Of a stretch of DNA of 64,000 nt, positions 1 to 9,910 are shown piece by piece (positions within the stretch are counted from its first letter, which is position 1; each line of letters begins with the position of its first letter). Position numbers and translations under genes: made by a program. The notes beneath the pieces were generated by a model. It did not search any database. It had not been told where the DNA came from and was given only the letters and a program-made list of their open reading frames with translations. The DNA comes from Papio anubis (Eukaryota > Chordata > Mammalia > Primates > Cercopithecidae), in contig NC_044986.1 of NCBI RefSeq assembly GCF_008728515.1, positions 65,151,159-65,215,158 of the forward strand. The letters are read 5' to 3'.

Positions 1-140
1 GGCAACCATTAGTCTGCTTTTTGTTTCTGTAGATATTCTGGACATTTCATATAAATGGAATCACATAATAAGTGATTTTTTTGTGACTGGCTTCTTTTAC
101 TTAGCCTGTTATCAAGGTTCATGTATGTTTTAGCATAAGG
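1..140 (-). mobile_element. L1 fragment (old, antisense)
   Basis: The text GGACATTTCATATAAATGG and the following CTTCTTTTACTTAGC context match the antisense 3' part of old L1M elements. The fragment begins before the window and is cut by an Alu fragment. Confidence 0.6.
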
Positions 141-174
141 TTTTCTCTTTATTTTTATTTTTGTTGTTGTTGTT

Positions 175-312
175 GTTGTTGTTTAAAAGACAAGGTCTTG
201 ATCTGTCACCCAGGCTGGAGTGCAGTGGTACAGTCATAGCTCACTACACCCTCGAACACTTGGCCCTCCTGAGTAGCTGGGATAACAGTCATGTGCCACT
301 GTGCCCAACTTG
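175..312 (-). mobile_element. Alu monomer/old Alu fragment
   Basis: Antisense Alu text (GAGACAAGGTCTTG-like start, CACCCAGGCTGGAGTGCAG, ACTGTGCCCAACTT end) with a (TTG)n tail at 163-183. It lies just upstream of a CCAR1 exon. Confidence 0.8.
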
Positions 313-362
313 AAAATATGTGTGTTAATGACTTTTTTGCCACTGTTGTATTTATTTTACAG

Positions 363-445
363 ATAGGGATGAGGAAGAAATGACCAAACGAGATGACAAA
401 AGAGATATCAACAGACACTGCAAGGAGAGGCCCTCTAAAGATAAG
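363..445 (+). CDS. CCAR1: CCAR1 exon, acidic/basic linker
   Basis: Acceptor TTTATTTTACAG ends at 362. The first two bases complete a split Asp codon. The exon then reads RDEEEMTKRDDKRDINR to PSKDK, a charged linker before the EF-hand-like region. The donor after AAG is GTGTTT, a weak match to GTRAGT. The exon is 83 bases long and ends on a whole codon. Confidence 0.93.
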
Positions 446-3400
446 GTGTTTATTGAATACTGTATTCTTTATAATACGGTGATATCTTACATCATCTCAA
501 CATAACACAGTTGTGAAGTTTATTTGTCCTTATACATCTAAATTACCACTAAGTAAAATTCTGTCAGTTTTTTTTTTGTGGCTATGTCAGGTAACTAGTA
601 TGTCTGATTCCTTTCTCTCATATTCATATACCAGATTAACTCATTTTAGCTAGGATGAGGTAAATATCTTATGAGATTATTGCTATTTTATGCACAGTCC
701 CCGTTTCTCACTTTTCAGGTGTAAAAAATTTGACTACTATGTTTTCTACTTCTCCGTTTTCTTAGGAAAAAGAAAAGACGCAAATGATCACAGTTAACAG
801 AGATCTGTTAATGGCTTTTGTTTATTTTGATCAAAGTCATTGTGGTTACCTTCTTGAAAAGGATTTGGAAGAAATACTTTATACTCTTGGACTACATCTT
901 TCTCGGGCTCAGGTAATCTATCTTGTGAATATTTAAAAGGAAAACATTTTTTAAAAGTTACCTTTTCCAATGAAAGTTAATAGAACCTCCGTTGATTTTT
1001 TTGATATATTAAAGCAACATAAAGGCCAAGCGTGGTGGCTCACGCCTATAATCCCAGCGTGATTGGGAGGCTGAGGCAGGCAGATCACTTCAGGCCAGGA
1101 GTTTAAGACCAGCTTGGCCACCATGGCGAAGCTCCGTATCTACTAAAAATACAAAAATTAGCTGAGTGTGGTGGCACACGCCTGTAATCCCAGCTACTGG
1201 GGAAGCTGAGACAGGTGAATCTCTTTTTTTTTTTTTTTTTTTTTGAGACGGAGTCTCGCTCTGTCGCCCAAGCTGGAGTGCAGTGGCGCGATCCTGGCTC
1301 ACTGCAAGTTCCGCCTCCTGGGTTCACGCCATTCTCCTGCCTCAGCCTCCCGAGTAGCTGGAACTACAGGCGCCCGCCACCGCGCCCGGCTCATTTTTTG
1401 TATTTTTAGTAGAGACGGGGTTTCACCATGGTCTCGATCTCCTGACCTTGTGATCCGCCCGCCTCGGCCTCCCAAAGTGCTGGGATTACAGGCGTGAGCC
1501 ACCGCGCCCGGCCCAGGTGAATCTCTTGAACCCAGGAGGCGGAAGTTGCACTGAGCCAAGATTGCGCCACTGCACGCCAGCCTGGATGACAGAGTAAGGC
1601 TCTGTCTCAAAAAAATAAATAAATAAAGCAGTATAACACAAACCAGTTGTAAAACACTTCCCTTCTCCCTCTCCCTCTTTTTCTACTCCTTACGACTATA
1701 ATATATAAAATTCTAGATCTTTTTGTAAGCAGCTCAGTTCCATTTTTATAAACAAAATATGGAATTATTCTGTACATTTTGACTGGCTCTTTTTTTTTCA
1801 TTCCACAGTATTCTGTAAATACATTCTACCATGAAAATAGAAACCTGCCTCATTCTTTTTATAGCTGCACAGTACCCATTATATAGATGTACCATAATTG
1901 ACCTACCTAGTCTCCGTTGCTGGTGGTTTTCATTTATTGGATTTACCAACTATGCTATAATAAATCATACCTGTGCATAAATTTTTATCAATGTTATACT
2001 TTTTAACAATGAAGTTTTATTTTTTCAAAAGTAACTTGGATCTTACTCAATTCCATGGATTTCCATCATAAGTGAAAATTACAGCTGGGCGTAGTGGCTC
2101 ACACCTGTAATCCCAGCACTTTGGGAGGCCGAGGCGGGTGGATCACCTGAGGTCAGGAGTTCAAGACCAGCCTGGCTAACATGGTGAAACCCCGTCTCTC
2201 CAAAAATACAAAAATTAGCCGGGAATGATGGCGGGTGCCTGTAATTGCAGCTACTCTGGAGGCTGAGCTAGGAGAATCACTTGAACCTGGGAGGCAGAGG
2301 TTGTAGTGAGCCGGGATCACACCACTGCACTCCAGTTTGGGCGACAAGAGCAAGACTCTTTCTCAAAAGAAAGTGACAATTAACACATAGTTTTTCTAAG
2401 AGAATCGAGAAATATTTTTTCATCTCTTTATTTTGTTTACTTGCATGCATAACAGGTAAAGAAGCTTCTTAATAAAGTAGTGCTCCGTGAGTCTTGCTTT
2501 TACCGGAAATTAACAGACACCTCAAAAGATGAAGAGAACCATGAAGAGTCTGAGTCATTGCAGGAAGATATGCTAGGTCTGTGCATGTTAAGATTTTGCT
2601 TTTTAATAAATATACCAGTAATTAAAGAAGAAAAATAACTTATGAAAATATGTGATTATGAAATAATATTTTATATTACAGGAAACAGACTATTACTTCC
2701 AACACCAACAGTAAAGCAGGAATCAAAGGATGTGGAAGAAAATGTTGGCCTCATTGTGTACAATGGTGCAATGGTAGATGTAGGAAGCCTCTTGCAAAAA
2801 TTGGAAAAGAGCGAAAAAGTAAGAGCTGAGGTAGAACAGAAGCTGCAGTTACTAGAAGAAAAAACAGGTAAGGGTCAGCATTGGATATGTTCATACTTTT
2901 AGCACCCTGCTGGGACATGTATATGTGTTTATGTATGTACATACACATGTACGTACCTGTGTACACATCTGCATATGCATACCACATATTTTCATCGAAG
3001 TACAGAAGGAACTTTTTAAAATTTTTTAATTATTTATTTGTTTTTAAGACAGGGTCTCACTCTCACCCAGGCTGGAGTGCAGTGGCACAATCTCAGCTTA
3101 CTGCAACCACTGCCTCCCAGGTCCAAGTGATTCTCCCACCTCAGCCTCCTAAGTAGCTGGGATTACAGGCATGTGCCACCATGCCCAGCTATTTTTTGTA
3201 TTTTTGGTAGAAATGGGGTTTCACCATGTTGGTCCTGGCCTCAAACTCCTGACTTCAAGGGATCACCCACCTCGGCCTCCCATAATGTTGGGATTACAGG
3301 CGTGAACCACTGCGCTCTGCAAGGACCTTTACTTGTCATTATTTCTGGTTCAGGTTATAAAATTGCTTAGCTTTATGTGAATCTTAGGTCTTCATGTGCA

Positions 3401-5649
3401 TTCTCAGGTTCATTGTTATCTGTTGCATCCTTTTAATCACCTTCTAGTTCCACTTTTTTTTTTTTGAGACGGAGTCTCTCTCTGTAACCCAGGCTGGAGT
3501 ACAGCGGGGCTATCTCACTGCAACCTCCACCTCCCGGGTTCAAGTGATTCTCCTGCTTCAGCCTCCCAAGTAGCTGGGACTACAAGTGCGTGCCACCACG
3601 CCCAGCTAATTTTTTGTATTTTTAGTAGAGACAGGGTTTCACCATGTTAGCTAGGATGGTCTCGATCTCCTGACCTCCTGATCCGCCCACCTCAGCCTCC
3701 CAAAGTGCTGGGATTACAGGCATGCGCTACCGCGCCTGGCATCCACTTAGTTTTTACCAGTCTGTGTTCTCTAATCTATACAATCATCTAAAAATAGAAC
3801 ATAGGTTTTGAAATAATACAAGTTAAAAATGTAAATGAAACAGGCCAGGCACTGTGGCTCCCGCCTATAATCCCAGCACTTTGGGAAGCCGAGGTGGGCG
3901 GATTGTCTGAGGTCAGGAGTTTGAGACCAGCCTGACCAACATGGTGAAACCCCATCTCTAAAAATACAAAAATTAGCTGGGTGTGGTGGCACGTGCCTGT
4001 AATCCCAGCCAAGATCGTGCCACTTCGCTCAAGCCGGTGCAACAGTGAGACTCGGTCTCAAAAGTAAATAAATAATGAATATTACAGTGTGCTTTATGAC
4101 TAGTGAAATTGACAGACATTGCCATTTTATGGAATTCAGTCAGCTTTTTATTTTCACAGCTTAAATATTTTAACCTGTTAAATTTGAAGTTTTAGAAAGT
4201 AAAATGTTAATTTTTGGATTTTTTTAAACAGATGAAGATGAAAAAACCATATTAAATTTGGAGAATTCCAACAAAAGTCTCTCTGGTGAACTCAGAGAAG
4301 TTAAAAAGGACCTTACTCAGTTACAAGAAAACTTAAAGATTTCAGAAAACATGAATTTACAATTTGAAAACCAACTGAATAAGACAATCAGAAACTTATC
4401 TACGGTAATGGATGAAATCCACACTGTTCTCAAGAAGGTGAGAAATTTTGTATTTTTAACATTTTCATAGTTTTTAAAATGATGCTTTTAATGTATTTTA
4501 ATGTTATTAAGCTCTTAGTGATTATTCTAAAAGCAAATAATGATAATCATTCTGTCCTTCCTGAGATTAGTAAAAAGTGATTCCCAGGCCAGGCACAGTG
4601 GCTCACACCTATAATCCCAACACTTTGGGAGGCCAAGGCAGGTGGATCACCTGAGGTCAGGAGTTCAAGTCCAGCCTCGCCAACATGGTGAAACCCCATG
4701 TCTACTAAAAATACAAAAAAAATTAGCCAGACATGGTGGCAGGCACCTATAATCCTAGCTACCTGGAAGGCTGAGGCAGGAGAATCACTTGAACCTGGGA
4801 AGCAGAGGTTGCAGTGAGTCTAGTTTGCACCATTGCACTCTAGCCTGGGCAACAGAACGAGACCCCATCTTTTTTTTTTTTTTTTTAAAAAGGTGATTCC
4901 CCAAAGATGTTGTTTTTCTAAAACTTAGTTGGAATGTCAGCATGATTTAAGAGTACAGACTTCTTGAAGCAAATTTCATTTATATTTCTTTTTAATCCAG
5001 AGTATAATTTTGAACTAAACCATTCACTTCACTTCTCTGTGGTTTTTTTCTTGTTGTTGTTGTTGTTTGGTTTTTTGTTTTGTTTGTTTTGTTTTTTTGA
5101 GACAGAGTCTTGCACTTTTGCCCAGGCTGGATTGTTAGTGGTGCTGTCTTGGCTCACTGCAGCCTCTGCCTCCCAGGCTCACGTGATCCTCCCACCTCAG
5201 CCTCCTGATTAGCTGGGACTACAGGTGTGCTCCAGCACATCCAGCTAATTTTTATATTTTTTGTAGAGATGGGGTTTCACCATCTTGCCCAGGCTGGTTT
5301 CCAACTCCTGGGCTAAGCAGCCCTCCTATCTTGGCCTCTCAGAGTGCTGAGATTACAGGCATGTGCCACCACACCTGCCCCATTCACTGCATTTTTAGAC
5401 CCCATTTATTCTTGGGCAGAATTGAGGTAAATACTTCGTCACCATTAATTTTAAGATATTAAAATTAATTTATTGTTCTTTATCACTAGAAAAAAGTATA
5501 CCAAACTGAATATCATTATACTCTAATATCAAAGTAACATTTAAGAGAATCTAGTAAAATGTACTTTTTCCTTCTCTGTTGTCTTACAGGATAATGTAAA
5601 GAATGAAGACAAAGATCAAAAATCCAAGGAGAATGGTGCAAGTGTATGA
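363..5649 (+). CDS. CCAR1: CCAR1, last six coding exons (3' part of gene)
   Basis: Joined exons: 363-445, 766-912, 2456-2576, 2682-2867, 4232-4437, 5590-5649. They give one open frame of about 266 residues ending in ENGASV and TGA. I recognise this as the C-terminus of cell division cycle and apoptosis regulator 1 (CCAR1/CARP-1), a nuclear co-activator for nuclear receptors, p53 and Wnt/beta-catenin transcription that also promotes apoptosis. If the protein is 1150 residues long as in human, this part is residues ~883-1150. In order it holds an acidic/basic linker, a degenerate EF-hand (loop D-x-S-x-C-G-x-L-x-x-x-D), a PTPTVKQE segment with a psi-K-x-E sumoylation motif (K1012 by this count), and a long coiled coil. 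All introns are GT-AG and phases match at every junction. The earlier exons, including the S1-like and SAP domains, lie upstream of the window. Confidence 0.97.
446..765 (+). other. CCAR1 intron, 320 bp, repeat-free
   Basis: Short AT-rich intron between two CCAR1 exons. I see no transposable element in it and no C/D snoRNA boxes (RTGATGA with a later CTGA). Confidence 0.85.
766..912 (+). CDS. CCAR1: CCAR1 exon, degenerate EF-hand
   Basis: The acceptor TTTTCTTAG ends at 765 and the donor CAG|GTAATC follows 912. The exon is 147 bases, exactly 49 codons. It encodes EKEKTQMITVNRDLLMAF, then a loop D-Q-S-H-C-G-Y-L-L-E-K-D, then a helix LEEILYTLGLHLSRAQ. Spacing of D1, S3, C5, G6, L8 and D12 fits an EF-hand loop, but Cys at position 5 and Asp rather than Glu at position 12 argue against normal calcium binding. 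This agrees with the non-canonical EF-hand described for the CCAR family. Confidence 0.96.
1022..1626 (+). mobile_element. AluS-type, split by an AluY
   Basis: The left part runs from GGCCAAGCGTGGTGGC at 1022 to 1226. The right part resumes at 1514 (CAGGTGAATCTCTTGAACCC) and ends in an AAATAAATAAA tail. It lies in a CCAR1 intron. Confidence 0.9.
1222..1513 (-). mobile_element. AluY inserted inside an Alu
   Basis: T-run then GAGACGGAGTCTCGC, ending GCGCCCGGCC. Perfect target duplication CAGGTGAATCTCTT at 1213-1226 and 1514-1527. Confidence 0.95.
1650..2075 (-). mobile_element. Probable old L1 fragment
   Basis: Resembles antisense L1M 3' text (GATGTACCATAATTGACC-like, CTGCACAGTACCCATTAT). Too diverged to place firmly. 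Confidence 0.35.
2083..2370 (+). mobile_element. Alu
   Basis: Full-length sense Alu, GCTGGGCGTAGTGGCTCAC to TTTCTCAAAAG, in a CCAR1 intron. Confidence 0.93.
2456..2576 (+). CDS. CCAR1: CCAR1 exon
   Basis: The acceptor CATAACAG ends at 2455, and the donor CTAG|GTCTGT leaves one base of a Gly codon. The exon encodes VKKLLNKVVLRESCFYRKL, then an acidic stretch TSKDEENHEESESLQEDML. It completes the second helix of the EF-hand-like unit and moves into a Glu/Asp-rich, probably disordered segment with Ser residues in acidic context. The next intron is only 105 bases. Confidence 0.96.
2682..2867 (+). CDS. CCAR1: CCAR1 exon with VKQE SUMO motif and coiled-coil start
   Basis: The acceptor TATATTACAG ends at 2681 and the donor ACAG|GTAAGG follows 2867. 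The exon starts with the last two bases of Gly and ends with the first base of Asp. It encodes NRLLLPTPTVKQESKDVEE, then VGLIVYNGAMVDVGSLLQ, then a heptad-rich helix KLEKSEKVRAEVEQKLQ. VKQE fits the psi-K-x-E sumoylation consensus. Counting back from a 1150-residue protein, the lysine is K1012. Confidence 0.96.
3038..3320 (-). mobile_element. Alu
   Basis: Antisense Alu, AAGACAGGGTCTCAC to CCACTGCGCTCTGC, in a CCAR1 intron. It is preceded by a TG/CA-rich stretch (2915-2990). Confidence 0.92.
3454..3740 (-). mobile_element. Alu
   Basis: Antisense Alu with T-run 3454-3465, ending CGCGCCTGGC. Confidence 0.93.
3842..4075 (+). mobile_element. Alu with internal deletion
   Basis: Sense Alu starting AGGCCAGGCACTGTGGC. 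Text jumps from AATCCCAGCC to AAGATCGTGCCAC, so about 65 bases of the right monomer are missing. Confidence 0.9.
4232..4437 (+). CDS. CCAR1: CCAR1 exon, coiled coil
   Basis: The acceptor TTTTTAAACAG ends at 4231 and the donor AAG|GTGAGA follows 4437. The exon completes a split Asp codon and then has 68 codons. It encodes a long amphipathic helix (ILNLENSNKSLSGELREVKK, then LTQLQENLKISENMNLQFE and more) with Leu/Ile/Met at heptad spacing and no Pro or Gly breaks after the first third. This is a coiled-coil interaction surface. Confidence 0.96.
4587..4890 (+). mobile_element. Alu with poly-T in its tail
   Basis: Sense Alu starting GGCCAGGCACAGTGGC. After GACCCCATC the tail is a T-run (about 18) then AAAAA, where an A-run is expected. 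Flanks AAAGTGATTCCC and AAGGTGATTCCCC look like the target duplication. Confidence 0.9.
5085..5380 (-). mobile_element. AluJ-like
   Basis: Diverged antisense Alu with (TTG)n/(TTTG)n tail from 5050, ending ACCACACCTGCCC. Last intron of CCAR1. Confidence 0.9.
5590..5649 (+). CDS. CCAR1: CCAR1 last exon, coding part and stop
   Basis: The acceptor GTTGTCTTACAG ends at 5589. Nineteen codons, DNVKNEDKDQKSKENGASV, are followed by TGA at 5647-5649. This is a highly charged, probably disordered tail rich in Lys, Asp and Asn. The preceding intron (4438-5589) carries two Alus. Confidence 0.97.
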   Translation, partial: DNVKNEDKDQKSKENGASV

Positions 5650-5945
5650 TAAAATCCATGTAGTGATGAGGAATGGTGTTAAATAATGTAATATATAAAA
5701 ATCATGATATAAGAATGTTTGAAGGTGATGCATGTTTGATTTTATTAGTATACATGTCTTTTAGTTCAAATGATGTATAAAGTTTTATGAATGTGAGTTT
5801 CTGCTTTTGAAAATTGCTTGTAATTCCTAGCCTTCAAATTATTAAACACTCCTCGAGTGAAATAATTTTGCATTGCAAAGTGTTTTAGGATGAACTTTGT
5901 TATAGTTTTAACTCCAATAAAGTTCATCAGTTTAATTGACTGTAG
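5650..5945 (+). terminator. CCAR1: CCAR1 3' UTR and poly(A) signal
   Basis: AT-rich 3' UTR after the CCAR1 stop. The canonical AATAAA is at 5916-5921, followed by a T-rich stretch, so cleavage is expected near 5935-5945. An ATTAAA near 5840 is a possible weaker proximal signal. The UTR has no Alu. Confidence 0.85.
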
Positions 5946-6168
5946 TATTTAATTACCAAATTTCTTTTATAAAAATGCCTAGAAATTTTTAATTTTATTT
6001 ATAGAATTATTAGGTTTTAAAATTTTTAGTTCATATGTTAAAATTTCAGTCAAAATCATAAAATAGCATGATGCTTAATTTTTGCACGTTTTTTGAAACA
6101 GATTTTTTTTAACTCATCACCAAAAAATCCCCTCTTGATCAGTAAGCATTCATTAAAAATTCAGTTTA

Positions 6169-6481
6169 GGCCGGGCACGGTGGCCTATGGTGGGATTACA
6201 TGACTGTAATCCCAACATTTTGGGAGGCCGAGGCGGGTGGATCACCTGAGGTTAGGAGTTCGAGACCAGCCTGACCAACATGGTGAAGCCTCGTCTCTAC
6301 TAAAAATATAAAAATTAGCTGGGCATGGTGGTGGGTGCCTATAATCCCAGCTACTTGGGAGGCTGAGGCAGGAGAATCACTTGAACCAAGGAGGCGGAGG
6401 TTGCAGTCACCCGAGGTCCTGCAACTGCACTCCAGCCTGGGCAACAAGAATGAAACTCCATCTCAAAAAAAAAAAAAAAAT
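6169..6481 (+). mobile_element. Alu with altered 5' box
   Basis: GGCCGGGCACGGTGGC is followed by CTATGGTGGGATTACATGA in place of the usual TCATGC. A-run 6463-6481. Target duplication AAAATTCAGTTTA on both sides. Confidence 0.93.
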
Positions 6482-6842
6482 TCAGTTTATCCAAAAGACA
6501 GTGCATCAGAAAGAAAGAAGCAATAGAGAACTAGTATTGTTCTTGTATGCGTTATACTTTACGTAATATTAGTTGTCCTGATGTCAGTGTTACTGCTTTC
6601 AATTAATTTTTCTACTTTCCCAGAATAGCATCTATATTGCTTTTAATTTTCAGAGTTTAAAAAAAAAAATGCAGTGTATGTCAAATGTACAGTTTAGTAC
6701 CAAGCCCGTAGATGTCAGTATGATGCCTTAAGTTAAGTCTTTAATTAAAGATATTTTTTTTAATTAACCTGTGTACTTCCTTCAGAATTTTAGTGGATAC
6801 ATGAGGTGACTTCACTGTAGAATAAAAACAGTAGGAAATATG
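6482..6842. other. AT-rich intergenic DNA
   Basis: No gene, RNA or recognised repeat seen. A-run at 6660-6669. Confidence 0.6.
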
Positions 6843-7062
6843 AGTGGTTCTCAACAGAGGGTGAATTTATCCCTTAGAGGACATTTGGCAGTGTCTAATG
6901 AGGTTTTTTTGGTGTCACAAGTGGGTGGGTGCTACTGGCATCTAGTTGGTAGAGGCCAAAGATACCACTAAAAATCCTTTGTTGCAGAGGACAGCTCTCC
7001 ATAACAAGGAATTATCCAGCCAAAAATGTCAATAGTGTCCAGTTTTAGAAACCCTGCCCTAA
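6843..7062 (+). mobile_element. MER20 (hAT-Charlie DNA transposon remnant)
   Basis: GTGGTTCTCAAC start, then GGACATTTGGCAGTGTCT, GGTGCTACTGGCATCTAG, GGAATTATCCAGCC and AGAAACCCTGCCC. This order matches MER20. Non-autonomous ancient DNA transposon. Confidence 0.85.
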
Positions 7063-7206
7063 AGGAATGTAAGGTTAAATGACATTTTGTCTTCCAAGTT
7101 TTACTAGTGAAAACTTAATGGAATCCGTAAGAGATTATTAGGATTTTTGTATTTAAATAACTTCTACTGGAATGTTTCACTGTCATATAAAATATATGGT
7201 TAGAGT

Positions 7207-7504
7207 TTTGTTTTGTTTTGTTTTGAGATGGAGTCTCGCTTTGTCTCCCAGGCTGGAATGCAGTGGCTTGTTCTCGGCTCACTGCAACCTCTGCCTCCTG
7301 AGTTCAAGCGATTCCCCTGCCTTAGCCTCCCAAGTAGTTGGGATTACAGACGTCTGCCACCATGTCCAGCTAATTTTGTATTTTTAGTAGGGATGAGGTT
7401 TCACCACATTGGCCAGGCTGGTCTCGAACTCCTGACCTCAGGTGTTCCACCCACCTTGGTCTCCTAAAGTGCTGGGATTACAGGCGTAAGCCACTGCACC
7501 TGGC
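7207..7504 (-). mobile_element. Alu
   Basis: Antisense Alu with (TTTTG)n tail, ending CACTGCACCTGGCC. Confidence 0.93.
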
Positions 7505-7827
7505 CTATAGTTTATTTTATTTCATTTTGTTTTATTTTATTTTGTTAGAATAATGGCTAGGTGTTCTAAATAGATGAATATAAAAATGTAAAGTGCCATT
7601 TATATGTGACTTAGGTTAAATGGAATTCACATGGCAGTTACTAAAAAATGGATTACAATACCTCAAATTCTTTTAGACCAATTTTTGTCTTAAGTTACTG
7701 TTTGTGGTCATATGGCTTGTTGACCTTCTCCAAAACCAGATTAGAGATTGATCTATAATTATTATATAATTATGATATAAATATTTCCTTCATCTTTAAG
7801 GTGAGATGAAACAATTGTTGAAAATGG
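7505..7827. other. AT-rich intergenic DNA
   Basis: Starts with a TTTTAT-rich microsatellite (7508-7545), then single-copy AT-rich sequence. Nothing else seen. Confidence 0.55.
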
Positions 7828-8131
7828 TTTTTTTCCTTCTTTCTTTTTTTTTGAGATAGAGTCTCTCTCTGTTCCCCAGGCTGGAATGCAGTGGTGCCAT
7901 CTAGGCTCACTGCAACCTTTACCTCCCAACTTCAAACAATTCTGGTGCTCGGCCTCCTGAGTAGCTGGGATTACAGGCATGCACCTCCATACCCAGCTAA
8001 GTTTTTTGTATTTTTAGTAGAGATGGAGTTTTGCCATGTTGGCCAGACTGGTCTTGAACTCCTAGCCTCAAGTGGTCCACCATGGCCTCCCAAAATATTG
8101 GGATTACAAGCATGAGCCACGGTGCCTGGCC
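7828..8131 (-). mobile_element. Alu
   Basis: Antisense Alu with pyrimidine-rich tail, ending CACGGTGCCTGGCC. Confidence 0.92.
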
Positions 8132-8462
8132 CGCAAAGTGTTTTCTGTTTTTTGGTTTTTTTTTTTCAAGGGACAATCTTGAAGATAAATTTTTAACTAA
8201 AAGACAGTAATGATAGTAAAAGACAGTAATGATAGAGTTCCTTGAAAATAGTATAGTGTTAATAAGAAACATTATATTAAGTACATTTGTGAGGCTTTTT
8301 TCCTCCAGATAAATTTAAATCAGAATAAAATTGGGATGACAAAGACTGAACCTTTCAATCATATTGTTACTTAGGGGTAAATTTCTTATAAAATAATACC
8401 TTTGGAAGTAGAAATTGAGATGACTAAGGAAAAAAGCAAGTTGCACACAGAAAAATTGATTT
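8132..8462. other. Intergenic, short tandem duplication
   Basis: Holds a tandem copy of AAAAGACAGTAATGATAG near 8199-8236. Otherwise single-copy with no coding signal. Confidence 0.6.
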
Positions 8463-8761
8463 TGGCCAGGGCACAGTGGCTCATGCTTGTAATCCGAGCA
8501 CTTTGGGAGGCCAAGGCGAGTGGATCACCTGAGGTCAGGAGTTCGGGACCAGCCTGGCCAACATGGTGAAACTCCATCTCTACTAAAAATACAAAAAAAA
8601 ATTAGCCAGGCATAGTGGCGGACACCTGTAATCCTAGCCACTTGGGTGGCTGAGGCAGGAGAATCACTTGAACCCTAGAGGCGGAGGTTGCAGTGAGCCA
8701 AGATCACACCATAGCACTCCAGCCTGGGCAACAAGAGGGAAACCCCATTTCAAAAAAAAAA
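8463..8761 (+). mobile_element. Alu
   Basis: Sense Alu starting GGCCAGGGCACAGTGGC. Target duplication AAAAATTGATTTT on both sides. Confidence 0.93.
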
Positions 8762-9049
8762 TTGATTTTAGAGAAAAATGAGGGAAGAAGAACGTGTTAT
8801 TGCCTTTCCTAATTTGGGTATTTATTCAGAAATAAAAACTAGTTTTTTATATTCTTTCACCTAATGTTGACCAAGCCAAAAAGTTTTGTCACATCATAAA
8901 CTAGGTCTGTGATAATACCTAATTTTCCTACCCTTTTGATGTTCTGGATGCCTATTTTTATATTTCTAATTTGTGGTTTAGTCATTGTAGTAGGCCAATG
9001 CAGGAAATATAAGAATATAATATTTCTTACAGAATTAAGCCTGAATCCG

Positions 9050-9354
9050 CCCAGGCATGATGGCTCACGCCTGTAATCCCAGCACTTTGGTTTGGGAGGC
9101 CAAAGCGGGTGAATCACCTGAGGTCAGGAGTTTGAGACCAGCCTGGCCAACATGGCAAAACCCTGTCTCTACTAAAAGTGCAAAAAGTAGTTGGGTGTGG
9201 TGGTGGGCACCTGTAATCCCAGCTACTTGCGAGGCTGAGGCAGGAGAATCACTTGAACCTAGGAGTTGCAGGTTGCAGTGAGCCAAGATTGTGCCACTGC
9301 ACTACAGCCTAGGTGACAGAGCGAGACTCCATCTCAAAAAATAATAATAATAAT
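9050..9354 (+). mobile_element. Alu
   Basis: Sense Alu ending in (AAT)n. Target duplication AATTAAGCC(T/A)GAATCC. Confidence 0.93.
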
Positions 9355-9612
9355 TAAGCCAGAATCCTAGAAAATTACTCTTTTCTAAAAAGTAACACTA
9401 AAAACTTAAAAAAAAAAAAAAAAACAGCTACAGTGATAGACTTTACATATTTACACTCTTGACTCCTCAAAATTTTCTGTAATATTCAACACACTTCAAT
9501 ATGTACATGATTCCTAACCACTGCCTGTTGCATAACTACTTGGAATTAGAAATAACTTTCATTGACTTAGGAAGCAGTCTTTATTAAATAGGGACTATAG
9601 AATTCTGCTACC

Positions 9613-9907
9613 CATTTTTTTTTTTTTTTTAATTGAGACAGGGTCTCTATCAGGCTGGAGTACAGTGGGGCAATCTCAGCTCACTGCAACATTTGTCCCC
9701 CAGGCTCAGGTGATCCTCCCACCTCAGCCTCCCAAGTAGCCAACAGGCGTGGCCCACCACACCCAGCTAATTTTTATAGTTTTTGTTTAGACGAGCGAGG
9801 TTTCACCATGTTGCCAAGGCTAATCTCAAACTCCTGAGCTCAAGCCATCTGCCTACCTCAGCCTCCCAAAGTGCTGGGATTACAGGTGAGAGCCTCTGTG
9901 CCTGGCC
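9613..9907 (-). mobile_element. AluJ/S
   Basis: Antisense Alu, T-run 9617-9632, ending CTGTGCCTGGCC. Flanks AATTCTGCTACC and AACTTCTGCACT suggest it landed at the edge of the open segment that follows. Confidence 0.9.
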
Positions 9908-9910
9908 AAC

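Noticed and set aside
2900..2990. Possible tRNA-like or regulatory hairpin in the CATGTATATG-rich stretch
   Set aside because: It is a TG/CA/TA-rich simple-sequence stretch with no cloverleaf or A/B box order.
446..5589. Intronic C/D snoRNA (CCAR1 hosts SNORD98 in human)
   Set aside because: I looked for RTGATGA and CTGA boxes with terminal pairing in the introns here and found no convincing pair. The snoRNA is probably in an earlier intron.
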